Shown here: positions 24,792 to 38,620 of the stretch, one piece after another
How positions within the stretch are numbered: the first letter of the stretch is position 1
Layout: each line of letters opens with the position of its first letter
Assembly (NCBI GenBank): GCA_026874595.1
Contig: CM049314.1
Location: forward strand, 67,071,300 to 67,135,299
DNA: 64,000 bases
Direction: 5' to 3'
Origin: Sipunculus nudus
Lineage: Eukaryota > Annelida > Sipuncula > Golfingiida > Sipunculidae
Program-made: the position numbers and the translations under genes
Notes under the pieces: model-generated
What the model was told of the DNA's origin: nothing
Seen by the model: only the letters and a program-made list of their open reading frames with translations
The model's database searches: none

Positions 24792-26305
24792 GTATGTGTT
24801 CACTGCGACTGTCTCTGCGACTGTCTCTTAATTAACGCACTGGGTCGAGAATTACGTTGGCTCAGCCATAATACCGGGTTACCTTAATAGCACAAGGGGA
24901 GTAGACCGTACAACACAGAGAGCTATATAGGACCGTCATCGTACAACATATCTGAGGAAAAAAATTTAGACTAGGCTTGTAGACATTATAAGAGGATACA
25001 GGTGGATGTTTGTTTGAATGTTTGTACTTGTTTCACCAGCACGCGTTTTTCAATTAATAACTATTGATACTCCGCGAAAATATATTGTTTATCTTGTGCA
25101 GTTTTATTCTATTATAGCTTTTTTTAAGCTACCTTGAATATGATTTATATACATTTTATACATATGGAAGTAAGCGTATAATCAGTCATAATAGAAGACA
25201 CCAGTAATATTCATTGGAGAATTTACGCAATATGTCGAACTGCTCTAAACTCACTAACACGGACAAAGTTCTCAAGTCCCCTGAGTCTCCGACTTGAAGG
25301 AGTTTCAGTGTATATTGTTTTATTCAGTGTTTTTCCTATCAAAAATATTTAATATTAAAATATATTTGATTTTTACTTTCACCTGAGTAAAATGCAGAGC
25401 CATTATTTTGTGAATTTAATTACCGGTATACAGGGAAGGGTAATGAGAAAAATATTTGAATATGCAATGCAAAGAGGGCATTTTGAAGCACATTTCACAA
25501 AAAAAGACGATTTCCTGTCTTAAAGTATTGTTCTCGGAAAAGTCTCTTCAAAACATAGTCAAACTTTAAGTAGTGGGGTTTCACGTGTGACCGGCCTAAG
25601 TATTCATCCTTTTTCAAAATAAGGATATCGTTTGTAACATACTGATGTCTATGGCAAAAAAAATTCGCATCTACATTTATAACTTGCAAAACACCATAAT
25701 TCAAAAATTATCCTCGTCGTCAAATAATTGATATGTTTAAGTCGCATGTTAAACTTTGCATTTTACCGGCTTCTGTGTCTATAAGCAGGGCGCCGGACTC
25801 AACAGAGCAAATATCTTGAGTTCGACTATCAGTTAAGAAGCCGTCTGATCTCTCCTCCCCCCCCCCCCCCGCAATCTATGGATGCAATTCTGATAAAAGC
25901 AAACCAATTTATGAATTAAAAAGTATTAAACTGTGTCTAACTTATTCAATTGCTATGGAATAGAAAAAATATCTAAAAGAATGTAAATTATTTACGAATA
26001 AATGGGAAAAGAAATAAAATAAGAGATAAATTAGGATGTTATACAGCTCAACCGTAGGGGGGCGGGGGCGCCGTGGGCACCCCCTCTGGATGCGCCACTG
26101 ATATAAGCCTGATTTTAACATCCTTATTTATTGCAATATATATATACCTGTTTAGCAAAGCAATCCTGTTATTATCATTAAGTTCCCTGGTCACCTGAAT
26201 TTTTTTTATCGAAAACTTATAATAAAAGGTAAAAAACGCCCAGATACTGAATTATTGAAAACCAGGAACCAACTGTTTTTATCTTATTTTCATACTCGTT
26301 TACAG

Positions 26306-26527
26306 AATACCTGTGTGGGGCGGTTACCTTTGACCCCTGTACGTACCACAGAAACATAGCAGACAGTGAGTTACTGAGTAGGACTCCAGAAAGTACGGCG
26401 GGCAGCGCCTCTGACAGGAGTATACCAGAAGACTGGTATCGTATAGGGGACAAATTTGTGGGCTACGTCACCAATTCCTGTGTACAAGGATACAGCTGTG
26501 CGACAATCTACCCAATACGCATGAATG
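26306..26527 (+). CDS. Copy 3 exon 2, first half of D8C
   Basis: Open; four cysteines kept. Differences from copy 2 include TFDPC for TYDPC, ADSE for ADNE and ATIYP for ATTYP. The donor is a weaker GTTAAA. Confidence 0.75.
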
Positions 26528-26543
26528 GTTAAATAAGTCAATA

Positions 26544-26606
<63 letters not shown>

Positions 26607-26609
26607 CAG

Positions 26610-26636
26610 CGACAACCTACCAAATACGCATTAATG
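26610..26636 (+). other. Possible 27-nt in-frame microexon, copy 3
   Basis: Same sequence as in copy 2, flanked by AG and GTAAAATAAG. Its donor is better than the mutated donor of the parent exon. Confidence 0.3.
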
Positions 26637-27096
26637 GTAAAATAAGTCAATAACTTTTATATATATATATATATATATTCACACAGGTATGTATATATAT
26701 ATGTGTGTGTGGTAGGAATTGATAGTAAAATTTTCGATGGTTGATATACAAAAAAAGAAGACCGATTTTAATCGATTATTTTTGTACTCTCTATACCACT
26801 CTGTGATCTAAAATATAGATTTAAAAAAATATCGACAGAGTAAATTGATTTTGTTTACTTATCTCTTGGTAAGTTTCATTTTAGGTAAAGGTACCTTCAG
26901 TACCTTCTCAATTTTATCTAAAGTTCAAATTTGCTTTTTACTTATACATTTAATATTTCTCTTAAATTACTTAGAGTAGATGTCAAAGTGAGGAGTTCAT
27001 CGAATATCCCTTTAGAAGTTTCAGATAACTATGATGATTTTTCAGTGTAAATATTATTTTTTTTACTTTTAAACTTGTTTTAATTGGTAATTTTAG

Positions 27097-27279
27097 GTAG
27101 CCTTCCCAGTCCAGCCGATGGCGCTGTCGATACGATATATTGCACCGTAACTTCTACTGTTAAAACATGTAGCGATTGTGACATGGACATCTCGATCAAT
27201 GGCAAAGTGAAGAATTGTGGATCGTTTTACGTATTTTACCTCAAGATATCACACTCCGATCAAAGTGCCTACTGCTTTG
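27097..27279 (+). CDS. Copy 3 exon 3, second half of D8C
   Basis: Open, phase 1 at both ends, five cysteines kept. DTIYC and DMDISINGK replace DRIYC and DMRISINSK. Confidence 0.75.
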
Positions 27280-28449
27280 GTTAGTACGACCAGAGATTTT
27301 ATCTTCATTTTTTACCTTTGATAATAACAAATGCACTTGGTGATCCCATCAATTAAGTAAAACATTTGAGTTATTTAAGGGTGACTGGGATAATATAACA
27401 GGTCTAATTTTGTATTAAACGTGATAATGGAACCTAAAAAAATATCCTTTGTTATAATTTACTTGTGGCGTTTGTTCGTTTAACAATAAAAGAATGACAA
27501 TTTTTCAAAACACGGTTTTTTAAAGGATTGATGATTAAATCACATATCATTTATAATGTCGATATTGCTAGGATAACTTCCATGGAAATATGTCCTTAAT
27601 TTATAGTTTGTTTTATTTCAAGATCAGTCTTTTCCAAAGTCATATCGATTTCAAATCTCAGTGGTCATAAAACGATTTTTTGTTATCATACAGATATAAG
27701 CTAGTGGGTTTATATGCATATATTTCAAACATCTTAAAGGCGACCAAATATTGTTTTTTAATTTACAAATTAGTTTGATTCACAAATGAGGCCTTAATCT
27801 ATGGCGGCACATGCTAAAATCAATACTTGATTTGTAGTGAAATCTTTACCTGATAATTGCGAGATAGCACTCTCAAAAAAAGCGTTTTCATGAACACTTT
27901 TATATAAAAACCAAATAATTACATGCTAAAATGCAAATATCAGTCTAGGACAGGAGTGTTAATGTTTGCATGTGCGATATTTTTAATATATGTCCATCTG
28001 TCTATCTGTCTATCTAAATATATATTGTTTCTTCAATAAATTGTTTATTCGAAATTGAAAACACAAATACCGACAAAATGGTAGTTTAACCGTAATCTGA
28101 GACAAAAAGTAAATTAAAGAAAAGTTATAAAGGATTGACTTATTGAATGCAAAGACAAAGAGACTGGTAATGCGGGTCCTTTTCCAGGATACATTTTGCA
28201 ATATATATTTTACATGAAACATTCATTAAATTGACGCGAATCTTAGCAAAAAAAAATGTTGGCAATGTTAATGTTTAACTATCTTCATTATTTCGTGTGT
28301 GTCTGATATTTACCGGCACTTTGCAATCATATTGAAAATCGAATATTCGAATGGTCGTTTTTCCAAACCTAAAACCCCTGAGCCTTTCAAATTAACAACG
28401 CTCTGTTTCACTGTGTCTATGCATGTATGTATGTATGTATGTATGTATG

Positions 28450-28515
<66 letters not shown>

Positions 28516-28545
28516 TAAAGCTTTTAAAATACGTTCACCATTGCA

Positions 28546-29204
28546 AATATACAATACAAACTACAGAACATAACTACGAATCAACAACTGCAGCTTCTTC
28601 AATAACTACATCAGTATCGGACCATGTGTATTCGGGGACGTCTTCGCCTGACGCCTTTGGTCCAAGCACCACACCAGAAACTCCTAATCCAGAAACATTT
28701 GGTGAACCCACAGTTAGCCGAACAATCACCAACAACGAAAATACAAGGGGAATTACCGAGGTGACGTCATCAACCTCTCCCCTCACGACGTCACAAGGAA
28801 AACAGGGAACGGCAATGACGTCATCATCAAAAAGACCCGCCCCCCGAAAAACCACCTTCTCTTCCGTTCAGAATGGCAATACAAGGGGAATTACCGAGGT
28901 GACTTCATCAAACCCTGCCATCACGACGTCACAAGGAAAACCGGGACCGGAAATGACGTCATCATCAAAAAGACCTACCCCCGGCCGGAGAAACTGCCTT
29001 CTCATCCGTTCAGACTAGCCGCGCTGTACGCACAAGTCCCGACTCGGTGAAGGGGTCACCTACAAACGCTCCTAAACCGACAGAAGACCCACACAATCCG
29101 CTTGCTTTATATCTGCCTATAGCGCTGAGTGCCTTGGCTGTGGCTATTTCCGTGATCGTAGTGTTCGTAGTTCTGCGGTACCGCAGCAGGGCTGGTCCAA
29201 ATAG
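28546..29204 (+). pseudogene. Copy 3 exon 4, frameshifted stalk exon
   Basis: 659 nt against 655 in copy 2; the extra 4 nt are a CCGG duplication. Read from the upstream frame the exon ends at 29018 (…CLLIRSD). The original frame resumes downstream and still encodes the membrane helix. The expected acceptor is lost; the next AG is at 28565-28566. Confidence 0.75.
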
Positions 29205-29728
29205 GTCAGTGAACTGCCCCTCTCAATACTGTTGATTTGCTGATCCTGATAATTATTGATATGATAATAATAACAAATAGTGTTATAATCATCATAAACT
29301 GAGCTGTTATCATTGCCATCATCTTTATGATTAATATTCCCGTCGTCGTAATTATTACCATCATTACCACAATCACCAAGATCATTCATCATTATCGTCA
29401 ATGTTTACGTGGTCATCATGTTATTACAATAAAAATATACAAATCTGTTTGATAAAAATTATATTAACATGAATCATCATAAATAAATTGCTATAAAAAG
29501 TTTATAAGTTATAAATTTCGTACATTGACTTGTATAAGAAATTGACGACATTTCCCATGAAACTTTTCACAAGCAGGTTACTTTTCCGAATGATCAGCGT
29601 CAGTATTGTCTACGTGATTCGTTCTTTCCTACAAGTGGATTGATTAAAAGTAAAACTGCTGTCTAATCTTGGTTTATTACCTGATACATGATGCCTGCTA
29701 CATTATACTATTTATTCCTTTATTACAG

Positions 29729-30233
29729 CAGTGAACGGGGACATGAAGCAGTTCATCAAGAAACAGAGGAGGCAAGAGACAGCAATTCTACAGAACTAAC
29801 CGAAATACAAGACCAAGACCTAGACCCAGAATACGCCGAAATAGAGCCTGTTGTTACCTGTAGGAATGACCACACGTATACCAGCCTTAACAGACCATGT
29901 ATAGACCAGGGAGATTACCTAGAGGCTCGGAACCTGAGAGGGACCCTCGTTTTGATGAAAAAACGGGAGGACGCTCAACAAATACGGGAGCGGCAAGCGA
30001 GCGGGTCACGAGACACGTACGCCGTCATGCGTCATCCGGGAATATTCCCAGACGAGACTGAAAATGTGGAGGACTTGGACGAACCCAGGGGTTATATGGT
30101 TAGGAACCGTTCTCAAAGTTTTGATATACCGAGGGATGACTATTTTGATATGTCTGGCATGTCTTCCCCATCAGGATCTGCGCCTGACATACCTTCAGCA
30201 ACAGCTTTATTCTCTATAGGGGATCGGTTTTAA
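29729..30233 (+). CDS. Copy 3 exon 5, cytoplasmic tail
   Basis: Open to TAA. ITAM-like pair, YAVM, YMVR and YFDM kept. Cys and Gln replace Tyr and Thr in the RPYIDTGDY segment. Confidence 0.7.
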
Positions 30234-30484
30234 TTATTTATCACTGTGATCACCATATTAATTTAGTGGGATCTTTGTTCACCAGAGGGCTCACCTGTAC
30301 GCTGCACAACTCTTCTGTGCATAGCTAAGAAACAGTCACTCAAGAGAGGTTAAGCCAATAATAACTCTCTGCTAGCGTGATTGCATACTGCATGTTTTCA
30401 CGCAGAAATCAGGTATAATTTATAGCAGACATTGTATGGTTAAAAATGTAGATAAAGTGCATTTATTGAGCAAATAAAATATTC

Positions 30485-30511
30485 ATATATATATATATAT
30501 ATAACGAGAGC

Positions 30512-30569
<58 letters not shown>

Positions 30570-30591
30570 TGTAAGAAAAGCCAATCTTGTT

Positions 30592-30640
<49 letters not shown>
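30485..30640. repeat. (TA)n-(GA)n-(TA)n tract
   Basis: About 250 bp past the copy-3 stop; the same composite tract follows copies 2 and 4 at the same distance. Confidence 0.85.
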
Positions 30641-30645
<5 letters not shown>

Positions 30646-33219
30646 TTAGATGAAAAAGCCTCCAAGTTCTCGAAGCTAAGAGTTCCTTAATCATTTGGCA
30701 TTGGAATATGTATAAAAAGCGGCTGTATATATATGTATGATTAACAATTAATTATAGCTATAATACACGCGTGGTACAGTGTGATAGTTCACCAACTGGT
30801 TACTCTGTACATGTACCATGATGCCCTATGACCGTATCGGGTTTTATTCAGTTACCCATGATGCTAAATATAGTTTCGATAAATTTAGTTTCATATAGCA
30901 GGATAAATACAAAAATAGACATCCATGTATACCAATTTTTATTTAATATTTATAAGGAGTGGTTGAAAAAAGCGATATTTTACTATTGAATCTTAAAGCC
31001 ACTAAAGCCTCTGGTAGTGTGAACATACGGCGGCAGAGGTTCTTCATAACCTGAGAGAGAGAGAGAAAGAGAGAGGGAGAGAGACAAAGACAGACACTTT
31101 GTTTTCACATAAGAGCTAAATATATTTACGTATGTCCACATAGCTCACGGAACTACTTTTTGCAGGGTTTAAATGTATTGATTTATTATTTCTAAATAAA
31201 TGATATTGTTGCTTTTCTCGATTTGTTCAAATGCGAAAATTTGTACCCTGTGGCGACATCTGGTGTTCAGAGCTCGAACAAATTTGTTCTTCTGACTAAA
31301 TAATCGTCCGCCAGGTGAAGAAGCTTTATATTTTCCCATTGGTTGGGGTTGAGCGAATTCGGCGTAATTGGCGATGGCTCCAGACAATACCAAAGGAACA
31401 ATTCAGTAAATTATGAAGTTAATCAAGATCATAGTGAAATGGGGCGATTTGTTTCTTCCCAGCGAGGGAGATAGGCATATATAGATACTGTGGGCCGCTA
31501 TAAAGAAACCCATTTGACCATACAGGGTTGTTGGATTAAGATCTTTGCGGAGGTATGAAGGCTACTACTACACATCTTATGTTTTGTGATACGTCCCAGA
31601 ATCAAAACCGATATTGGTATCGAATTGCGACATCAAAAATAATTGGGTTTTTTGTTAGCTAGATGGACCACTCCCATCAGAACACATTCTTGTGTTTTGT
31701 TTACTACAGGGTTAACATGACTCGTGTAACCAACTAAAAAATTGCAAACTCGACGCGTTTTCTGATAATCCGATCATAATTTGAATTCTCAATGTTAAAC
31801 TTTAATAGTGTTTTCATGTGGGCGTATTTGCGTATGTGCGTTTATGCCTGAAATATATATAGGAGTGTTTCCTTGTGCACTCATATGCGTGAACTGACAG
31901 ACTAAAATATTTGTACAGTGGTTCAAGCATAGCTTCCACATAAAGATGGTGAAGTGACGTCATTTTACCCTTCATTCCTGTGTTCACGCAGTCCACATGC
32001 GTGAAAACCGCTCCTATGGCGATTTTCATGCATATACACCACAGTTACAAAATCATATGAGCGATTTTTCACGCTAATAAGCGCACATAGAAACACCCCT
32101 TAAAACTTTAGATGACTTTCAAAGATTACTGACAATAATATTGTATAATATAATATTGTATAATAATAATATATATATGTTATATTTACTTACATATTGA
32201 AGTATACATAAAACATAGTGCAAATTAAAGCATTTTACTAGTTTTTCAACAGACACAATAAATATTAAAAGATATCCGCACCTTGGCACGCACACGCTAA
32301 GCGGCAAAAAACGCTCGGGAAGCGATCGCAAAAACTCGCCGCGCGGCGCCCCAATGTCAGTGTTCTGTCATATGTCGAATACAGGGAAGCGATTTTTACG
32401 GTATATGCCACCCGCATGTCGCCGCACCTGTGTTTGGGCCTTTTGTTCTTTGTGAGTTTTGCTTGTGTGTATGATTTCATTAAGGTCAGAGGTTATTTTT
32501 TCCAGACTGCATTTGTTAAACCGTCTACGAAATTATCTGGTTAAGTTGGGGAATTTCTATTAAATGTCGCAATGGGTCTATGGAGAAGAAAGGGTTATTT
32601 GATTAAATTTTATCGATGACAGGATTTTTTTATCTGTCCAAGAGTGCTAAATGTTATTTGAGAAAAAAAGAATATATAACCATTGCAACGAAAATGTTTA
32701 CGTTATGGGCCTTTTTGCTGAGTAAGTTTGAGGAAGGTAAGGTAAAGGTCCTCCAACCCCCCCCCCCTTCCCCAACTCCTCCAAAATATACGTTAACCCG
32801 CTCAAAATCCTTACGGACAAATCCGGCCCCGTGACATACAGAATACCCCCGTCACAGACAGGAATATATATTTTATTCATATGAAAACAAATTTTGATCA
32901 CTTTTCAACACGTTATTATTCATAATTAACATTTTATTTAAATAAACTCCATAAACAAAAAGTTAACATTTATGAGGAAATTCATTCAACAAGGAAACTG
33001 ACTTATTCAAAATTCTATTTTTTTCAATATTAGATGCAGGACTGTTATGTCATTGAGCAAGAATAAAAACACGACAAAACTATAAAAAAAACTGATTAGT
33101 CGAATTAACTAGAAATTTACAAAAATATGTGAATTTTGCCCATAAAGCGTAGGGGAAAAGATACTATGTCCTCCACTCCTAAAATGAGGGTGACAAGTCC
33201 CCCTGTGTTTCCCCATGGA

Positions 33220-33312
33220 TTTCATGACGTCGGCTGAGCTATGCGCTATCTAACAGCTGTCTGCATGTACACTAAACATTCGTGACTATTGATCTCTACT
33301 TCGCATGCTCCG
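33220..33312 (+). promoter_or_regulatory. Candidate upstream control block, copy 4 (degraded)
   Basis: TGACGTCG is kept at 33225-33232, but the NRF-1-like palindrome is degraded to TCGCATGCTC (about 33301-33310). Confidence 0.25.
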
Positions 33313-34683
33313 ATGTGTCACATTTTCCTTTAGAACACAAGCATTCATTAACAAACATTACAACGCAGGATGGTTCCTTTTTTTTCGCAAAAACAAGAGA
33401 AGTACTATCAATTCCGCGTAAACCTTTCAAAGTCCTGTTTGAATAGATCGTCTGTACACACTAAAATAAGGAATACCTTTGCTGAGCATGTATAATAAAC
33501 ACACACACCACACATTTGCAGTACCATGGGTTTTTACTGCGGGCGTTTTTATACCTCGCACTTTAGGCCACAGAAAGTAAAATTTAGAAACAGCAGTCGT
33601 GTGATTGGTGGAATAAATAATTTCACACATATATTCCACAGATAAAGGAGTAGAATAAATTATGTACATTTCAAACCTCTTGCTCAATAATTGTTTTTCT
33701 TTGTAAATATATACATATAAATGTTGATTATAAAATACGAAACAGGATACCTATTGAATTGCAAGACAATTCACCACACAAAATTGAACATAAAACATGC
33801 ATACATACATAGAGATGGAACAAAAATAGATGTATAGGCAGATACATATGTATGTATTAATGACTGTCTTCCTTTATTTGTATATGCCAGTATGCATGTG
33901 CGTATGTGTGTGTATAATCAACCTAATTTGTCTGATTTATCTAATCTTTCTCTGTGTGTATCATTGACTACATTAAAGTATTTCTGTATTCAACAAATTT
34001 AAGGAGAAATTTTCAAATAAAAATAAAGGTAGAAAAAATATAGCAAATTACATTGGATAACATTTAGTACACATATGGCTGTGGATGGCTTCGTGTTCGG
34101 CAAAAATGTCCAGATAGGGAAATTCTTAAATGAATGTTATCGCAATAAAATGCCTTCGTGGATAAGACACCCTATCAGCAGATGTTTATAGAGTAACTTC
34201 ACAGATAGTTCATGTACATATTATCCGTTTAAATAGCGTCGAAATTGAAAGGTAAAAATTCAATGATTAGATGATGTGTTATTAGAATTGTTGCTCCTTC
34301 TATTTCAGATATTGATGAGAAAACATGTTTTGCGCTCATATCAATCCAGTAAATTGCTCGGGTCTTATGCACCAGGCGAAGAAATAGTCCGTGCACTGAA
34401 TATAAACGCACTGATATCGTTTATACTGTGTACCGATATCGGAATAATTTAACCTTGTCAAAACCAAAGAAAAATGGGATAATCGTAAAAATTAAACCTT
34501 GCGAATACGAAGCCAACCGTAGTAAGATGATTCCTTTTATATTAAACAGAAATAGTGATATTTTTTACTATTTGGCTGGCAGCTAATGGGCAATGTTTAG
34601 CCTTGGCCTCGCCTAACCCCTGTCTGATCTTCCTGGTCTAACTAAATAACTGAAGGTGTCATTCACAACTCATACAAGACAAC

Positions 34684-34744
34684 ATGGCGGCTAGATTTTG
34701 GAAAGTTGAAGGAATCATTATCCCTGTTATTTATATCACTATTG
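34684..34744 (+). CDS. Copy 4 exon 1, leader
   Basis: Encodes MAARFWKVEGIIIPVIYITI, phase 1, donor GTAAGT. Trp6 is present. Confidence 0.75.
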
Positions 34745-36514
34745 GTAAGTGTTCACTGCGACTGTCTCTGCGACTGTCACTTAATTAACGCACTGGGTCG
34801 AGAATTACGTTGGCTCAGCCATAATACCGGGTTACCTTAATAGCACAAGGGGAGTAGACCGTACAACACAGAGAGCTATATAGTACCGTTCTTCGTACAA
34901 CATATCTGAGGAAAAAGATTTTAGACTAGGCTTGTAGACATTATAAGAGGATACAGGTGGATGTTTGTTTGAATGTGTGTACTTGTTTCACCAGCACGCG
35001 TTTTTCAATTAATAACTATTGATACTCCGCGAAAATATATTGTTTACCTTGTACAGTTTTATTCTATTATAGCTTTTTTTTAAGCTACCTTGAATATAAT
35101 TTATATACATTTTATACAATTTGAAGTAAGCGTATAATCAGTCATAATAGAAGACACCAGTAATATTCATTGGAGAATTAACGCAATATGTCGAACTCCT
35201 CTAAACTCACTAACACGGACAAAATTCTCAAGTCCCCTGAGTGTCCGACTTGGAGGAGTTTCAGTGTATATTGTTTTATTCAGTGTTTTTCCTATCAAAA
35301 ATATTTAATATTAAAATATATTTGATTTTTACTTTCACCTGAGTAAAATGCAGAGCCATTATTTTGTCAATTTAATTACCGGTATACAGGGAAGGCTAAT
35401 GAGAAAAATATTTGAATATTCAATGCAAAGAGGGCATTTTGAAGCACATTTCACAAAAAAAGACGATTTCCTGTCTTCAAGTATTGTTCTCGGAAAAGTC
35501 TCTCCAAAACATAGTCAAACTTTAAGTAGTGGGGTTTCACGTGTGACCGGCTTAAGTATTCATCGTTTTTCAAAATAAGGATATCGTTTGTAACATACTG
35601 ATGTCTATGGCAAAAAAAAAAATCGCATCTACATTTATAACTTGCAAAACTCTATAATTTAAAAATTATCCTCGTCGTCAAATAATTGATATGTTTAAGT
35701 CGCATGTTAAACTTTAAATTTTACCGGCTTCTGTGTCTATAAGCAGGGCGCCGGACTCAACAGAGCAAATATCGTGAGTTCGACTATCAGTTAAGAAGCC
35801 GTCAGATCTCCCCTCCCCCCCGCAACATTTGGATGCAATATTGATAAAAGCAAACCAATTTTTGAATTAAAAAGTATTAAACTGTCGATAACTTATTCAA
35901 TTGCTATGTAACAGAAAAGATATCTAAAAGAATGTAAATTATTTACGCATAAATGGGAAAAGAAATAAAATAAGAGATAAATTAAGATGTTATACAGCTC
36001 AACCGGAGGGGGGGGGGGGGCGCCGTGGGCACCCCCTCTGGATGCGCCACTGAAATAAGCCTTATTCATTGCAATAAAAGTCACCCTTATGTCAGCTAAT
36101 TAGGCAAGAGGGTCGACCTTTTCCAGTATACTAGTAACCAACGGCACTAGAGACCAAGTGACATGAATCTCCATTAGGCCAAAAAGTTGGTGTCTCAGGT
36201 ACCGCGCCCGTCAGTTTTTCCATCACTATACAAATGTTAATTGAATTTTTGGGTAGTTTTGTTACCAATTTTTAGCTCCAGCCGCTTGGTCATGTTTTTT
36301 ATCAAGAAAATAAAATGATAAAATTTCGATACAAATTAAAAAAAAAATAATTAAATATACCTGTTTAGCAAAGCAATACTGTTATTATCATTAAGTTCCC
36401 TGGTCACCTGAAATTTTTATCGAAAACTTATAATAAAAGGTGAAAAACGCCCACATACTGAATTATTTAACCAGGAACCAACTGTTTTTATCTTATTTTC
36501 ATACTCGTTTACAG

Positions 36515-36736
36515 AATACCTGTGTGGGGCGGTTACCTATGACCCCTGTACGTACCACAGAAACATAGCAGACAATGAGTTACTGAGTAGGACTCCAGAA
36601 AGTAGGGCGGGCAGCGCCTCTGACAGGAGTATACCAGAAGACTGGTATCGTATAGGGGACAAATTTGTGGGCTACGTCACCAATTCCTGTGTACAAGGAT
36701 ACAGCTGTGCGACAACCTACCCAATACGCATGAATG
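36515..36736 (+). CDS. Copy 4 exon 2, first half of D8C
   Basis: Open, four cysteines; Arg replaces Thr in PESTAGS. It is followed directly by a single (TA)n tract (about 36757-36786) without the duplicated exon end seen in copies 2 and 3. Confidence 0.8.
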
Positions 36737-36752
36737 GTAAAATAAGTCAATA

Positions 36753-36794
<42 letters not shown>

Positions 36795-37259
36795 ATATAT
36801 TCACACAGGTATGTATAGATGTATGTGTGTGTGGTAGGAATTGAGAGTAAAATTTTCGATGGTTGATTAACAAAAAAAAAAGAAGATCGATTTTAATCGA
36901 TTATATTTGTACTCTCTATACCACTCTGTGATCTAAAAAATTGATTGAAAAAAAATATTGACAGAGTAAATTCATTTTGACTTCTAAATCAAACTGAAAA
37001 GTCTGTTTTGTTTACTTATCTCTTGGTAAGTTTCATTTTTAGGTAACGGTACCTTCAGTATCTTCTCAGTTTTATCCGAAGTTCTAATTTGCTATTTACC
37101 TATACATTTAACATTTCTCTTATGTTACTTATATCAGATGTCAAAGTGAGGAGTTCATCGAATATCCCTTTAGAAGTTTCAGATATCTATGTTGTATCAT
37201 TGTAATTATCATTTTTTTTACTTGTTTACTTGTAAACTTGTTTTAATTGGTAATTTCAG

Positions 37260-37436
37260 GTAGCCTTCCCAGTCCAGCCGATGGCGCTGTCGATAGGATA
37301 TATTGCACCATAACTTCTAATGTTAAAACATGTAGCGATTGTGTCATCCCGATTAATGGCAGAGTAAAGAATTGTGGATCGTTTTACGTATTTTACCTCA
37401 AGGTTTCACACTCCCCTCAGAGTGCCTACTGCTTTG
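37260..37436 (+). CDS. Copy 4 exon 3, second half of D8C
   Basis: 177 nt, two codons shorter than the others (CVIPINGRVKNC region). All five cysteines remain. Confidence 0.8.
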
Positions 37437-38174
37437 GTTAGTACGACTAGAGATTTTATCTTCATTTTTTTACCTTTGATAATAAAAAATGCACTTGGTG
37501 ATCTCATCAGTTAAGTAAAACATTTGAGTTATTTAAGGGTGACTGGGATAACAAGACAGGTCTATTTTTGTAGTATTAAACGTGATAATGGAACCTAAAA
37601 AAAATATCCTTTGTTATCAATTTACTTGTGGCGTTTGTTCTTTTAACCATAAAAGAATGACTATTTTTCAAAACACGGTCTTTAAACGAGAAAAAGAATA
37701 ATCAATTGATGATTAAATCACATATCATTTATAATGTCTATATTGTTCGGATAACTTCCATGGAAATATGTCCTTAATTTATAGCTCGTTTTCTTTTAAA
37801 ATCTGTCTTTTCCAAAGTCATATCGATTTCAAATCTCAGTGGTCATGATACGATTTTTTCTATCATACAGATATTAGCTAGTGGGTCTATATACGTATAT
37901 TTCAAACATCTTAAAGGCGACTAAATATTGTTATCTAATTAACAAATGAGTTCGATTCACAAATGAGGCCTTGATCTATGGCAGCACATGCTAAAATCAA
38001 TACATGATTTGTAGTGAAATCTTCACCAGATAATTGCAAGATAGCACTCTAAAAAAAGCGTTTTCATGAACACTTTGATATGAAAATCAAATATTTACAT
38101 GCTAAAATACAAATATCAGTCTAGGATTGGAGTGTTAATGTTTGCATGTGCGATATTTTTAATATATATCTATC

Positions 38175-38223
<49 letters not shown>

Positions 38224-38620
38224 TAGAACGTCATTTAAACACCGTTTCTCCAATAAATTGTTTAATCGAAATTGCAAACACAAGTACCACAAAATATGAT
38301 AGTTAAACCGTCATCTGAGCCAAGAAGTAAATTAAAGAAAAGTTATAAAGGATTGACTTATTGAATGCAAAGACAAAGAGACTGGTAATGCGGGTCATTT
38401 TCCAGGATACATTTTGCAATATATATTTTACATGAAACATTCATTAAATTGACGCGAATCTTGGAAAAACAGTTGTTGGCAATGTTAATGTTTAACCAGC
38501 TTCATTATTTCGTGTATGTCGTTTATCCAAACATAAACCCTGCCCTTGAGCTTTTCAAATAAACAACGCTCTGTTTCACTGTGTTTATAAATGTCGTTTA
38601 CGATACGTTCACCTTTGCAG

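Larger units (their letters stand above)
24731..30233 (+). pseudogene. D8C receptor copy 3, probably broken (5 exons)
   Basis: Exons equivalent to copy 2 lie at 24731-24791, 26306-26527, 27097-27279, 28546-29204 and 29729-30233. Leader and D8C exons are open. Four lesions are visible. Trp6 of the leader is Gly. The donor after exon 2 is GTTAAA. The stalk-exon acceptor has lost its G (TTGCAAATAT against TTGCAGAATAT). A 4-nt insertion (duplicated CCGG near 28982-28990) shifts the frame to a stop ending at 29018, before the membrane helix. The tail exon is undamaged, so decay is recent. An alternative is a secreted D8C-mucin product, since a cryptic acceptor 21 nt downstream would restore splicing in frame. 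An assembly error cannot be excluded. Confidence 0.7.

Noticed and set aside
25495-25704. Minus-strand ORFs conserved between units (17562-17774, 25495-25704)
   Set aside because: They lie in the first intron of the receptor gene. Conservation equals that of the surrounding intron and the frames differ between units.
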